Below, piece by piece: positions 17,450 through 26,482 of a DNA stretch of 64,000 bases (position 1 is its first letter; each line of letters begins with the position of its first letter). Source of the DNA: Tatumella morbirosei (GTDB taxonomy: Bacteria > Pseudomonadota > Gammaproteobacteria > Enterobacterales > Enterobacteriaceae); NCBI RefSeq assembly GCF_000757425.2, contig NZ_JPKR02000004.1:248001-312000 (forward strand), written 5' to 3'. The notes under the pieces are model-generated. The model saw only the letters and a program-made list of their open reading frames with translations. It did no database searches and had not been told where the DNA came from. A program made the position numbers and the translations under genes.

Positions 17450-18191
17450 ATGAAGAAGACGCGTGAACGGTCCGGCAGCGCGTTACCGGTTTCCACCAAA
17501 AATACCGATAGTAATACTGAAGATGTGTCTGAGCGGATCCGAATTACGCTTGCCAAAGCGATTGGTGAAGGAGCATTGAAGCCGGGGAGTAAAATACTTG
17601 AGGAAGCGATTGCCGAACATTTCGGTGTTAGCCGAACGGTGGTCCGTGGAGCACTGGGCGTGCTGGAAAGTGATCATCTGCTGGAAAGAAAACGCAACCG
17701 TGGCACTTTTGTCGCAGAACCTGGCATCGAAGAGGCGAGAAATTTGTTTGAAGCCCGCAGGAAAATTGAGGCTGTTTTACTGGGACTGGCAGCCACACGG
17801 CTAAAAAAATGCGGATCTGGCAGTACTGGAAAAACTGGCTGATGAGGAGGAACACATTCATCAGCATGGCGATGAGAAATCTAAAACGGTCCTTTCCGGA
17901 CGGTTTCATATTGTTCTGGCCGGCTTGGCGAACAACCCGGTACTGACCGAGATGCTGGAAAAAATCGTTGCCAGACTTTCTTTGGTAATGTCGTTATATG
18001 AAGATCATCATCAGAATGATTGCGGTGCCGATCACCACCGACAGATCGTTAATGCGTTAAAGAATAAGGATGTTTCCGAGGCACAACGTCTGATGGATCA
18101 TCATCTTGCAGATATCGAAGCCAGGGTGAGACTGACAGAAAATCAGGGAGATCGTCACTCATTTATGTCAGTACTCGAAAATTTCTCCTGA
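17450..18191 (+). pseudogene. GntR-family (FCD subfamily) regulator, frameshifted in an A7 tract
   Basis: The first frame (17450-17842) encodes a winged-helix GntR domain: IRITLAKAIGEGALKPGSKI and EEAIAEHFGVSRTVVRGALGVLES, residues about 28-75. It then goes out of frame at A7 (17803-17809). The second frame resumes at once with ADLAVLEKLADEEEHIHQHG and carries an FCD effector domain to the stop at 18191. Removing one A restores a single 246-residue protein, normal for the family. It follows the TIM-barrel gene by 100 bp and probably regulates the locus. The break may be real, a slippage switch or a sequencing error. Confidence 0.85.
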
Positions 18192-18217
18192 TCCCCGTCT
18201 TATCCACAAAGATCTCC

Positions 18218-18247
18218 GCAAAAAGGGTCTGTACAGGGCCCTTTTGC
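18218..18247. terminator. Bidirectional terminator between GntR and LysR genes
   Basis: An A-rich arm ending GGG (18221-18227, AAAAGGG) pairs with CCCTTTT (18239-18245), extended by GC pairs outside. The A-tract on one side and T-tract on the other allow termination from both converging genes. Confidence 0.65.
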
Positions 18248-18378
18248 CGGATCTGGTACAGATAGACAGTGAGTGTTTCTTAAATAGTACGATACGCGTC
18301 AGCCACAGAAGAATCCGCAGTAAAATAATCCCACCGGCAATAGCCCGTTGTGCAGCATAGCGTTAGTATCTGACGGTT

Positions 18379-19278
18379 TCAGGTGGCGATTGCAAACAAA
18401 AATTCCCGCAACCAACGATGAGCGGCATTGCGATCTGTGCGGTCATGCCAGACCACCAGTTTGGTAAAGCCTTTAACTGTCAGTGGTGGTGGTAATACTT
18501 TCAGGCCTGGCAGATTCAGCGTTAGCCGGCGTGGAACCACACTGATCAGGTTACTGACGCGTAAAATTTCCGGCAGCACCAGAAAATTACATACCGACAG
18601 GGTAACCCGCCGGGAACGACCCAGAGCGTCCAGGGCCTCGTCAGTCACACCACGGAAATTTCCCCCGTTATACGACACCAGAGCATGATCTTCAGCGCAA
18701 AATGCATCCAGCGTCAGGGCGTTCGGTTGTGCCAGCGGGTGTTGTTCACGCATTAAACAGACATAGTCTTCGTGGTACAGAGAGCGGGCATGCAGATCCG
18801 GGGGAGCACTATCAGGGGTGACCAGCGCAATATCAATATCCCCGCGCTCGAACTGAGCATGTAGCTGTTCATTATTCACCGGCAGCACCGCAACACGGAT
18901 CCCTGGTGCCTGTAACTGCAGTGCCGCCATAAACGGAACAATCACCGCCCGCAGGGCGTAATCAGTGGCCGCTATTTTTAACGTCATTTCTGCAGTGGCA
19001 GGGGCAAAGGCTTTCGGTTGTAACAGTTCGCTGACTTCCGCCAGAATCGCTTTTACCGGCTGAGCCAGCTCAAGGGCGCGCAAGGTTGGAATAATTCCAC
19101 GCTGGCTGCGGGTAAATAACGGGTCATCAAAACACTCACGTAACCGTGTCAGCATGCCACTGACCGCCGGTTGTGTCAGAGACAATCGTTCAGCGGCACG
19201 GGTCACACTGCGCTCATCCAGCAGCGCATCCAGTGTTTTCAGTAAATTAAGATCAAGGGTACGAATATCAGCTTTCAT
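18379..19278 (-). CDS. LysR-family transcriptional regulator
   Basis: A 299-residue LysR protein once the start is set at MKADIRTLDLNLL (19278); the longer frame would add 30 residues without homology. The helix-turn-helix lies in residues about 8-67 (SVTRAAERLSLTQPAVSGMLTRLREC). Residues 90-299 form the two-lobed effector domain. The N-terminal DLNLLKTLDALLDERSVTRAAE pattern resembles the NodD/NahR/LinR branch. It is divergent from an SRPBCC gene, with a long perfect inverted repeat between them, so it likely controls that gene and itself. Effector unknown. Confidence 0.9.
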   Translation of the reverse strand: MKADIRTLDLNLLKTLDALLDERSVTRAAERLSLTQPAVSGMLTRLRECFDDPLFTRSQRGIIPTLRALELAQPVKAILAEVSELLQPKAFAPATAEMTLKIAATDYALRAVIVPFMAALQLQAPGIRVAVLPVNNEQLHAQFERGDIDIALVTPDSAPPDLHARSLYHEDYVCLMREQHPLAQPNALTLDAFCAEDHALVSYNGGNFRGVTDEALDALGRSRRVTLSVCNFLVLPEILRVSNLISVVPRRLTLNLPGLKVLPPPLTVKGFTKLVVWHDRTDRNAAHRWLREFLFAIAT

Positions 19279-19380
19279 AGCTCTCTGGAATGACAGGAAA
19301 CTGAGAATACAGCGGTTATCAAAGCACGTGGCGGAGGATTTAGCCAGTCGCCGGCCATTAAATCGCAATCTGCACCGGGC

Positions 19381-19407
19381 TCAGATATCACTCAGGATGA
19401 TATCTGA
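19381..19407. promoter_or_regulatory. Palindromic LysR-type operator candidate
   Basis: TCAGATATCA (19381-19390) and TGATATCTGA (19398-19407) are perfect 10-bp arms with a 7-bp spacer. It lies midway between the divergent LysR and SRPBCC genes and contains an ATC-N9-GAT core of the T-N11-A type expected for LysR regulators. Confidence 0.7.
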
Positions 19408-19501
19408 AATAAAGAATGGTGATTGGTCTTATTTCTTCGGTCGCCGGATAATTCCACTGTTCGCTACCAGTATGCGTAGCTTTTTATGATGGAGACCGAC
19501 G

Positions 19502-20029
19502 ATGAAAATGAATGCAATTCACTGGCCGGAAGGTTTCATGCCTGGTTTTTCTGATAATTACTGTTCGAATGAAGTGATTGTGGCGGGTCTGACGACGGAA
19601 GATATCTGGCCATTACTCACTACCCCGGCGCGCTGGCCTGAGTACTACAAAAACTCGGCGAATACCCGCTTCTATGACAACAAAGGCCCGGAACTGGAGC
19701 AGGACGTCCGTTTTTACTTCGAAACGTTCGGTTTCCCGGTGGAATCTAAAGTGACCGAATATGTGGCGCCAGCGCCAGGTGAAGCTGCCCGTGTTTCATG
19801 GCATGGCTGGGCGGGTGAAGAAGGTACTGATGAACGTCTGGACGTACTGCATGCCTGGCTGGTGGAAGATCTGCCGGATAACCGGGTACGTATCCTTACC
19901 CAGGAAACACAAAATGGTAAGCCGGCCGTTGAACTGGCGAATACTAAACCTGACCCGATGATTAATGGTCATCAGGACTGGCTGAAGGGCCTGGTGGCTG
20001 CCGCTAAAGCGGCAAAAACCATGAAGTAA
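19502..20029 (+). CDS. SRPBCC-superfamily protein
   Basis: A 175-residue protein of the START/polyketide-cyclase-like SRPBCC fold. Visible features are the N-terminal EVIVAGLTTEDIWPLLTTPARWPEYYKN segment, the middle PVESKVTEYVAPAPGEAARVSWHGW strand region and the C-terminal helix (MINGHQDWLKGLVAAAKAAK). Such proteins bind hydrophobic ligands in a deep pocket; the ligand and role are unknown. It is divergent from the LysR gene with a shared palindromic site, so it is probably the main LysR target. GGAG precedes the ATG. Confidence 0.8.
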   Translation: MKMNAIHWPEGFMPGFSDNYCSNEVIVAGLTTEDIWPLLTTPARWPEYYKNSANTRFYDNKGPELEQDVRFYFETFGFPVESKVTEYVAPAPGEAARVSWHGWAGEEGTDERLDVLHAWLVEDLPDNRVRILTQETQNGKPAVELANTKPDPMINGHQDWLKGLVAAAKAAKTMK

Positions 20030-20153
20030 TCAGATCCACTGACTGAGCCACTCCAGGGCCTGTTGTGCCCTGGAACAAAGTCCCGCAGGATTCACGGTCT
20101 CCCTGAGAAACGAAATTGTGTGGTATGAAAAAACGTCATGGACTATTGCTATA

Positions 20154-20179
20154 AAAATACATTAGCACTAATGTATTTT
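20154..20179. promoter_or_regulatory. Perfect inverted repeat upstream of the MarR gene
   Basis: AAAATACATTAG (20154-20165) and CTAATGTATTTT (20168-20179) are perfect 12-bp arms around CA, 23 bp before the MarR start. This matches the usual geometry of MarR autoregulatory operators and probably overlaps the promoter. Confidence 0.75.
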
Positions 20180-20202
20180 GCATCATCAGCGAGGAGCAGT
20201 GT

Positions 20203-20700
20203 ATGAAAATCAAACCCGGCCTGGGAGAGTTACTCCGATATCTGGCTGAATTAGTGGATAAAGGTTCTGAAGAAACTTACCGGAATATGAATATCCGCTA
20301 TCGGCCACGGTTCACGCCTGTCCTGCGGGCTATGCATGAAGGAGCCGTGACTATTCAGGACGTCACAGCAGCTACCCGTCTGACTCAGGGAGCTGTCAGT
20401 CAGTCGGTAGCTCTGATGGAGCAGGAGGGGATTGTGAGCCGCCAGCAACTCAGTGATGGCCGAAGTTCAGCACTCACCCTGACGCCAGAGGGGGAAGCGC
20501 TGACCAGAAGATTACTCAGTCACTGGGAAGCTATTTTCGGTGCGATAGCCACGCTGGAACAGGATGCAGGGTGGCCGGTGATGCGTTCTCTGGAAACACT
20601 GATCCATTGCCTGGAAACCCGGGGTTTTCAGGAAAGAATCGCACTTGCCAGTGCGTCATCGTCAGTCATAGGAGAACAACATGCCATCAACCGTAAGTGA
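20203..20700 (+). CDS. MarR-family transcriptional regulator
   Basis: A 165-residue protein with a MarR winged helix: VTIQDVTAATRLTQGAVSQSVALMEQEGIV (about residues 48-77) followed by the wing (SRQQLSDGRSSALTLTPEGEAL). The DGR and LTPEG motifs are characteristic. The C-terminal 40 residues are helical. It overlaps the following methyltransferase gene by 20 bp, so the two are one operon, probably autoregulated through the palindrome upstream. Ligand unknown. Confidence 0.9.
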   Translation: MKIKPGLGELLRYLAELVDKGSEETYRNMNIRYRPRFTPVLRAMHEGAVTIQDVTAATRLTQGAVSQSVALMEQEGIVSRQQLSDGRSSALTLTPEGEALTRRLLSHWEAIFGAIATLEQDAGWPVMRSLETLIHCLETRGFQERIALASASSSVIGEQHAINRK

Positions 20701-21439
20701 TCGTAACTGGTTCAGTGCCGGTGGCAGTGATTATGCACAATACCGTCCCCGTTATCCTGCAGAACTGGCGGCTTTTCTGGCGTCTCTGGCACCGGACAGG
20801 CAGTCTGCACTGGATGTCGGCTGTGGTAATGGACAACTCACCTGTCTGCTGGCCGACTATTTTGAGTCGGTCACCGGCACTGATCCCAGTGAGACGCAGA
20901 TTCACAGTGCTGTCCCGCATAAGCGGGTGACTTACCACTGTGCGGCAGCTGAAACTCTGCCACAGGACGCTAAACAGTACAGCCTGATTACGGCCGCCCA
21001 GGCCGCCCACTGGTTTAAGCTGGAACAGTTTTACCGGGAAGTGAAACGAGTCGCGGTCCCGGAGGCCGTGATTGCGCTGATAAGCTACGGTGTATTACAG
21101 CTGGAACCCTCGTTAAATGAACGGTTTCTGCGTTTCTATCAGGATGAAATCGGTCCTTACTGGCCGCCGGAAAGACAGTTGGTGGATAACGGCTACCGCG
21201 ACATCTACTTCCCGTTTAGTGAGCTCCCCACCCCGACGTTGCGCATCAGCTATCAGTGGACCCTGCAACAACTGCTGGGATATATCTCCACCTGGTCTGC
21301 GGTGACCCGGGCATGCGAAGCGGGGAAAACTACGGTTTTACAGCAATTTAGCCGGGATATTGAGGTGTTATGGGGCGACCCGCAAACACTGCGGCCAGTC
21401 AGTTGGCCAGTGATTATCCGGGCCGGAAAAGTGGCTTGA
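20681..21439 (+). CDS. Class I SAM-dependent methyltransferase
   Basis: A 252-residue protein. The SAM-binding motif I is ALDVGCGNGQLTCLLA (about residues 43-58) and the acidic motif II follows (VTGTDPSE). The AQAAHWFKLEQFYREVKRV segment is typical of the methyltransferase-11-type family that includes yeast Crg1 and TAM-like enzymes. It methylates a small molecule that cannot be named. The start ATG has GGAG 6 nt upstream and lies inside the end of the MarR gene, implying coupled translation. Confidence 0.88.
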   Translation: MPSTVSDRNWFSAGGSDYAQYRPRYPAELAAFLASLAPDRQSALDVGCGNGQLTCLLADYFESVTGTDPSETQIHSAVPHKRVTYHCAAAETLPQDAKQYSLITAAQAAHWFKLEQFYREVKRVAVPEAVIALISYGVLQLEPSLNERFLRFYQDEIGPYWPPERQLVDNGYRDIYFPFSELPTPTLRISYQWTLQQLLGYISTWSAVTRACEAGKTTVLQQFSRDIEVLWGDPQTLRPVSWPVIIRAGKVA

Positions 21440-21548
21440 TCTCAGGCTTAGCCGGGCGGTTCTGCCGCCTGCGAATAGCTAACAATGTCATGCAACAAAG
21501 GGACTATCCGCAGAGGCTTTTGGCGGCCAAGGCAATAAGGTCAAAACC

Positions 21549-22742
21549 TTAGGGGGAGGGTTTCGGTAGATGGCTGGCTGCAGAGGTACAGAAAAAAGCC
21601 AGCGTTACCATCAGCAGAACCGGTAGCATCGCCATTTTCAGGCCGGCATGCTGACCTATCATTCCCAGCAACGGCGGTCCGGCCAGGAAAGCGACATAAC
21701 CCACAGTCGCGGCAATGGTGACACGAATATTACTGTTGTTGCCTTCCCCGGCGGCTGACAGGGTTAGCGGAAATCCAAGTGATGCACCGATTCCCCATAA
21801 CAGTACGGCGACCGCAGCCAGCCACTGGCTGGCAGAGAAAACGATTAACAGCAGGCCGGCAATGGCTGACAGAGCACTGAATCTCAGCATTAATACGCGG
21901 CCGAAACGTCGAACAAAGCTGCCACCAATAAAGCGGCCCAGAGTCATGCCAGCAGTAAAGCCGACATAGACCAACACTCCACTGGAGTGACTGAAATGAT
22001 ATGCATCGGTCATCAGAAGGGGCACCCAGTCATTGGCGGCACCTTCAGCCAGCGCCATGGCCAGGATGACCACGCTCAGCAAAAGCAGGCGCTTGTCACG
22101 CAGTGCACTGACAACCTGCGTCAGATAGCTGTCATGATGTGTATTACTGATGATTTCCTGTTCACTGTGCCAGCCGAGCCGCTTTATCAGCGGTAATACA
22201 CATAAGCCTGCCAGTACGAAAATCAGGGTGAAATGCCATTCAGGAGCAAGTTGCAGGTGAGTCAACAACATTCCGGCTAACGCTCCGGCGAGAGTACCGC
22301 AACTGAAAAAACCGTGAAGAATCGTCATTATTGGTTTTTTTTGCTGTCGCTCAAATGCTGATGCTTCGATATTGATACAGATATCAGCGATTCCTGTACC
22401 AAAGCCAAACAACGCCAGTGCAGAGAACGCCAGTATCACACTCTGCAGATTCAGACTTAACGCTAATACCAGCAATCCGCTCAGCAGCAGAAAATATCCG
22501 CCAGTCATCACCGGGCGGATACCAAAATGGTTAATCAGCTTACCCGCAAGCAAAATTCCTGCCATCGAACCGCAGGAAAAGCCGAACAGGATCATGCCCA
22601 TCGCTTCAACTGAAGCCTGTAAAATATCCCGCATCGCGGGTGTCCGGCTGACCCAGCTTGACCAGCTGATCCCCGGTAAAAACATTAATGCAAATAATGA
22701 AGTCTGTTGAGTCAGTGCGGTTTGTCTTTGATTGTTGCTCAT
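21549..22742 (-). CDS. MFS transporter, YbjJ-like
   Basis: A 397-residue, 12-helix major facilitator. Stretches such as WVSRTPAMRDILQAS, AEGAANDWVPLLMTD, GVLVYVGFTAGMTLGRFIGG and LWGIGASLGFPLTLSAAG closely match E. coli YbjJ as I recall it. YbjJ is an inner-membrane protein of the fucose-permease-like group with no settled substrate. The gene is convergent with the methyltransferase gene; a short hairpin at 21536-21551 overlaps its stop codon. Because the neighbourhood differs from E. coli, I leave the symbol blank. Confidence 0.88.
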   Translation of the reverse strand: MSNNQRQTALTQQTSLFALMFLPGISWSSWVSRTPAMRDILQASVEAMGMILFGFSCGSMAGILLAGKLINHFGIRPVMTGGYFLLLSGLLVLALSLNLQSVILAFSALALFGFGTGIADICINIEASAFERQQKKPIMTILHGFFSCGTLAGALAGMLLTHLQLAPEWHFTLIFVLAGLCVLPLIKRLGWHSEQEIISNTHHDSYLTQVVSALRDKRLLLLSVVILAMALAEGAANDWVPLLMTDAYHFSHSSGVLVYVGFTAGMTLGRFIGGSFVRRFGRVLMLRFSALSAIAGLLLIVFSASQWLAAVAVLLWGIGASLGFPLTLSAAGEGNNSNIRVTIAATVGYVAFLAGPPLLGMIGQHAGLKMAMLPVLLMVTLAFFCTSAASHLPKPSP

Positions 22743-23626
22743 GCTGTTCCTGAAAATAAACGATCCCTGGCTCTCAGATTAAAAAAACCGGACAGGGAGT
22801 TCCGGGAGATCACCGATCACGAGTCACAATTTTGCGTAAAACATGATGAAGTACAAGTGAATATTCTGATGACAGCCGTTCAGCGCTGTGTTGTGGTCGG
22901 AGCACAGGGGGAAGCCGCTATCGGCTGGTGAGGATATAACATTTTATTATCTGATGACCGTAGATTCATGGTAGCGGCCCCCACTCCCCGGACAAGGAAA
23001 AAACTCAGATATCAACTCCGGAATAATTAAAGATCTTTATGCCAGCAAGCCGGAACCTTATATTGCATCTGACCGACAGAATAAATGACCGGAGCCGGTC
23101 AGAGGTCTCTCACTTCCCCTGTGTCTGATTTTGGTCTGCAGATTAAAAACTGCCAGTTATTAGCAATGAAATTAACCGGTAATTTAATTTTCTATAAGTG
23201 TAACTAGGAATATTTCATTATTAGTGATTAGAGGAAGTTAATATTTTATGGTATTTAAAAATTGTCGAATTTATGGAGATAGGGAGGTTTTGTAATGAAT
23301 AGCTGGTTTAATTAAATCCTGTCATTAAATTATCGATTATTTAAATAAACGATCTTTTATTTTAAGTTAAAAAAATAGTAGTGATTAACTCTTGCATTAT
23401 TGGAGTATTTGAAGCTTGATATCGTAATATGTCTTTTTGTTAGTGTTTTATGCTGTTATGTGGGTTTTACTTAGCATTAAAAAGGAAATAGACTGAATCT
23501 AAACCTGAGCTATATCTGAAATATTCTTATTTTCAAGTGATGGGTTTTATTTTTAGCGGCTAATAAAGTTATTTTTAGCTGCCTCCCGGGCATGCTGATA
23601 AGGAATATCCTGATACCGGTAAAACT
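22743..23626. other. Long gene-free spacer before the surface-glycan operon
   Basis: No supported gene is seen in these 884 bp. The left part is mixed in composition; the right part (about 23150-23600) is strongly AT-rich and probably holds the operon promoter. TGACCGG (23086-23092) and CCGGTCA (23095-23101) form a small hairpin. A short open frame ends at the TGA near 23088 and might be a gene relic. GGTAGCG at 22970-22976 resembles part of an RfaH ops site, but the match is incomplete. Confidence 0.4.
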
Positions 23627-23956
23627 ATGAAAAAAGAAAGTATAGAGAAGATGATCCGTGGCTGGTTTATTGGCCCATTTTATCCCGCAGTGTTTCAGAC
23701 TGACCAGGTGGAAGTTGCGGTGAAGCATTATTCTGCAGGTGATTACGAGGCTGCTCATTATCATAAAGTTGCCACCGAAATCACAATGGTAATTTCAGGT
23801 CGGGTGAGAATGACCGCCGGGAATTTTATATCCGGAGATATCATTACTATTGAGCCGGGAGAAGTGACAGATTTTTTTGCTGAAGAAGATACGACAACAG
23901 TCGTGGTTAAATTACCGGCTGCAAATGCAGATAAATATCCAGCGGGAGAGAAATAA
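23627..23956 (+). CDS. Cupin-domain protein, first gene of the glycan operon
   Basis: A 109-residue single-domain cupin. The first cupin motif is HYSAGDYEAAHYHKVATEITMVISGRVRM (about residues 34-62), with metal-ligand-type His in HYHK and Glu in TEIT; the second is GDIITIEPGEVTDFFAEEDT. Small cupins in sugar-nucleotide clusters can be epimerases or accessory enzymes, but the function here is unknown. Its TAA overlaps the ATG of the next gene by one base, so it is part of the operon. Confidence 0.8.
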   Translation: MKKESIEKMIRGWFIGPFYPAVFQTDQVEVAVKHYSAGDYEAAHYHKVATEITMVISGRVRMTAGNFISGDIITIEPGEVTDFFAEEDTTTVVVKLPAANADKYPAGEK

Positions 23957-24732
23957 TGATTAATATTGTTATTCCTATGGCTGGGCGAGGTAGCCGTTTC
24001 TCTGCAGCCGGTTACAGCGACCCTAAACCCTTAATAATGTTGAATGACAAAAGAATGATTGAGGTAGTGGTTAATAATCTTCGTCCGGTGACAGCACACC
24101 GGTTTATTTTTATCTGTCAGTCATCTCATGTCAGAGAATATAAGCTGGAGCAGATACTTCAGCATATTGCTCCGGGAGCGATTATTGTCCCTGTAGAAGG
24201 TATTACAGAAGGTGCTGCCTGTACGGTATTGGCGGCAAAAGCATTGATAGATAACGCTCAGCCGCTGATGATCGCGAATTCAGATCAGTGGGTGGATACC
24301 AATATCAATCATTATTTGCAACAGATGGAAGACCGTTCGCTGAATGGGTTGATAATGACGATGACCGCCAGTGACCCTAAATGGTCATATGCCTGCTGCG
24401 ATATTGACGGAAATGTAGTTTCGGTGACAGAAAAACAGGTGGTTTCTGATCAGGCAACGGTTGGTATTTATAACTACCGGTATGGTAGTGATTTTTGTCG
24501 GTTTGCAGAACAGATGATCAGAAATGACGACCGTAGTCAGGGGGAATTCTACGTGGCTCCGGTCTACAACTATATGTTGGCTGCAGGCCGTGGTCCTCTG
24601 GGGGTGGTCAATATTGGCAGCGAGATGAAGGGCATGTACGGGCTGGGTACCCCGGCAGACCTGCAGGCATTTTGTCGTCTGCCGGTTTATCACCAGGCCA
24701 TTAACTTCGGAACGGCAGGTGGATCACACTAG
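23956..24732 (+). CDS. Sugar- or alditol-phosphate nucleotidyltransferase
   Basis: A 258-residue protein of the nucleotidyltransferase (RmlA/LicC-like) fold. The signature G10-R-G-S-R14 with Lys24 (MAGRGSRFSAAGYSDPKPL) binds NTP, and the metal-site Asp lies in ANSDQWVD. EKQ and VGIYNYRYG match the later active-site strands. It should activate a phosphorylated sugar or polyol to an NDP form in the cytoplasm; donor and substrate are not determined. A longer, degenerate paralogue is the last gene of the same operon (29298-30362). Confidence 0.85.
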   Translation: MINIVIPMAGRGSRFSAAGYSDPKPLIMLNDKRMIEVVVNNLRPVTAHRFIFICQSSHVREYKLEQILQHIAPGAIIVPVEGITEGAACTVLAAKALIDNAQPLMIANSDQWVDTNINHYLQQMEDRSLNGLIMTMTASDPKWSYACCDIDGNVVSVTEKQVVSDQATVGIYNYRYGSDFCRFAEQMIRNDDRSQGEFYVAPVYNYMLAAGRGPLGVVNIGSEMKGMYGLGTPADLQAFCRLPVYHQAINFGTAGGSH

Positions 24733-24733
24733 C

Positions 24734-26482
24734 ATGAGAATTATTCGCTACAAGCATGACAAGAGACTCAATATTCGAACGATGGAGCGAAGCTACAGTG
24801 CAAAACTGGCTCTGACGGAGAATGCCGAAGCACTGACAATCATCAGTTTTTCGGCCTGTCACGATTGTCCTACGGATAAAGAGGCTGTGGTCAATGGCAG
24901 TTCCCGCTTTATGTTACCGGATGTAGAGCATGTTGCGCTGATTAATGTACAGAATGATTCGGCTCTGTATGCTCACCTGCTCTGGGATATCACCCATCAG
25001 ATGCCGGTGGGATGCCGACTTTACATCAAAGAGCAGATTCCCTGTGAAACTCTGCTGGAGCGCGATTATTATGCTAAGGCATTCAGTGAAATGGCCCCTG
25101 CGGAAGGGTTCAGAGTTTACGGTAAACATCAACCCCTGGCAGCAGAGCAGGACAGGGGACTTGAGCAGTGGAGTTTCTGTATCCCGGTCGGGCCGGAAGA
25201 TCCGGTATTTCTCAACGCCTGTGTTGAACGTATTCTGCAACTAAATTTGCCTGAGTACGAAATCATACTCTGTGGTAACCCACATCCGGAATTTTTGTAT
25301 TTTGACCGGGTGCGGATTGTAGGCCAGGAGATAACTGCGCCTCCGGTACATATTACCCGAAAGAAAAATGTACTGGCAAAGGCAGCCCGGTTCGCCAATC
25401 TGTGTATTATTCATGACAGGGTAATGTTGCCGTTAAATTTCTATGATGCGGTGTGCCGTTTCGGCGACTATTATCCGTTTTGTGGCTTTCAGTCATTCTA
25501 TTTTGCAGATAAATACAATGTGTTGCCGAGGAAATACTCTGATTTCAATACGATAGAACAGGACCTGTCCCGTGAACTGGATATTCATGCTGTAACCAGA
25601 CAGGACACCGCACTGATCAGTAAGCTTTTCTACTGTTATCAGCATCCGGCGAGGAGTCAGTATGGCCATGACTATCTGACCGGCAGTCTTAGCCTGTGCA
25701 AAAAGTCAGTCTGGCGGCATTGTCCTCAGAATGAACAATTGTTCTGGAATGACTATGAGGATATTGAACAGGGAATCCGGGCCAGTCATTATGGAATCCC
25801 TACGGTGATTAATCCGTTGGCCATTACACAAAGTATGAATGCCCGGTCAGTGATCCATTATTACGGCTATGTCGCGGTAAAAGATTATCAGGGCAGGGAC
25901 AGAATGAGCCGTTGCCTGTTGGAGATGGTGCCATTTTTACCGAAGAAACCGCTGTTCAGAATCACCGCAGAACAGGCCCGTGAACGTATTTATCAGTTTG
26001 CCGGAAAATATGGGGCCAGTGGTCAGTTGCTGCAGACTATCTCCTCGGCGGGGATGAGCGGTTTGTCCCGTTTTATGCTGATTAAAAAAGTCATCAAAGA
26101 AATTACCGTGAAACTCTCGCAAACCCGTGAGTTTATCAATGATTTCAGTCGGCTGATTCTTTGCGAGGAAATTGCACCCAATGAGCTGATTCAGTTGCTA
26201 CGGGTAATGAACTCCTCCGCCAGTCCGGCGACTAAAAAAAGTGCCCTGATCGGCAGTTTTATTCTTAATAACCAGTTATCACACTCCTGGTTCTGTTCGC
26301 CATTTTACAAAAGTAATAATGACTGGTTTATCAGAGAAAATGTATTCAGCAAACTTAGTTTATGGTTCTCTGCCTGTTATCTGAAATATCTGTATAAAGG
26401 GGCCTATTTTCCGATGCCGGTAAGAGAGGTAGTGACCTTGTTGCATAACAGTACGCCTTACAGAAAATTACCGGAGAAATAA
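24734..26482 (+). CDS. GT-A-like glycosyltransferase (large, operon member)
   Basis: A 582-residue protein. Residues about 150-390 look like a GT-A domain: FCIPVGPEDPVFLNACVERILQLNLPEYEIILCG at the nucleotide-binding strand, a DXD-like HDR in CIIHDRVMLPLNFYD, and the acceptor-side acidic motif FWNDYEDIEQGIRA. The first 150 residues are a separate unidentified region, and the C-terminal 190 are helical. It probably transfers the activated unit made by the operon. The ATG at 24734 begins 2 bases after the upstream stop; an in-frame GTG at 24719 is a less likely start. Confidence 0.65.
   Translation: MRIIRYKHDKRLNIRTMERSYSAKLALTENAEALTIISFSACHDCPTDKEAVVNGSSRFMLPDVEHVALINVQNDSALYAHLLWDITHQMPVGCRLYIKEQIPCETLLERDYYAKAFSEMAPAEGFRVYGKHQPLAAEQDRGLEQWSFCIPVGPEDPVFLNACVERILQLNLPEYEIILCGNPHPEFLYFDRVRIVGQEITAPPVHITRKKNVLAKAARFANLCIIHDRVMLPLNFYDAVCRFGDYYPFCGFQSFYFADKYNVLPRKYSDFNTIEQDLSRELDIHAVTRQDTALISKLFYCYQHPARSQYGHDYLTGSLSLCKKSVWRHCPQNEQLFWNDYEDIEQGIRASHYGIPTVINPLAITQSMNARSVIHYYGYVAVKDYQGRDRMSRCLLEMVPFLPKKPLFRITAEQARERIYQFAGKYGASGQLLQTISSAGMSGLSRFMLIKKVIKEITVKLSQTREFINDFSRLILCEEIAPNELIQLLRVMNSSASPATKKSALIGSFILNNQLSHSWFCSPFYKSNNDWFIRENVFSKLSLWFSACYLKYLYKGAYFPMPVREVVTLLHNSTPYRKLPEK

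Noticed and set aside
22707-22931. 74-codon plus-strand frame after the YbjJ-like gene
   Set aside because: It starts inside the minus-strand gene, lacks a ribosome site and shows no protein-like pattern.
22970-22976. GGTAGCG resembling part of an RfaH ops/JUMPstart element before the glycan operon
   Set aside because: Only the 7-base core fits; the upstream GGC of the ops consensus is missing and no JUMPstart flanks are present.
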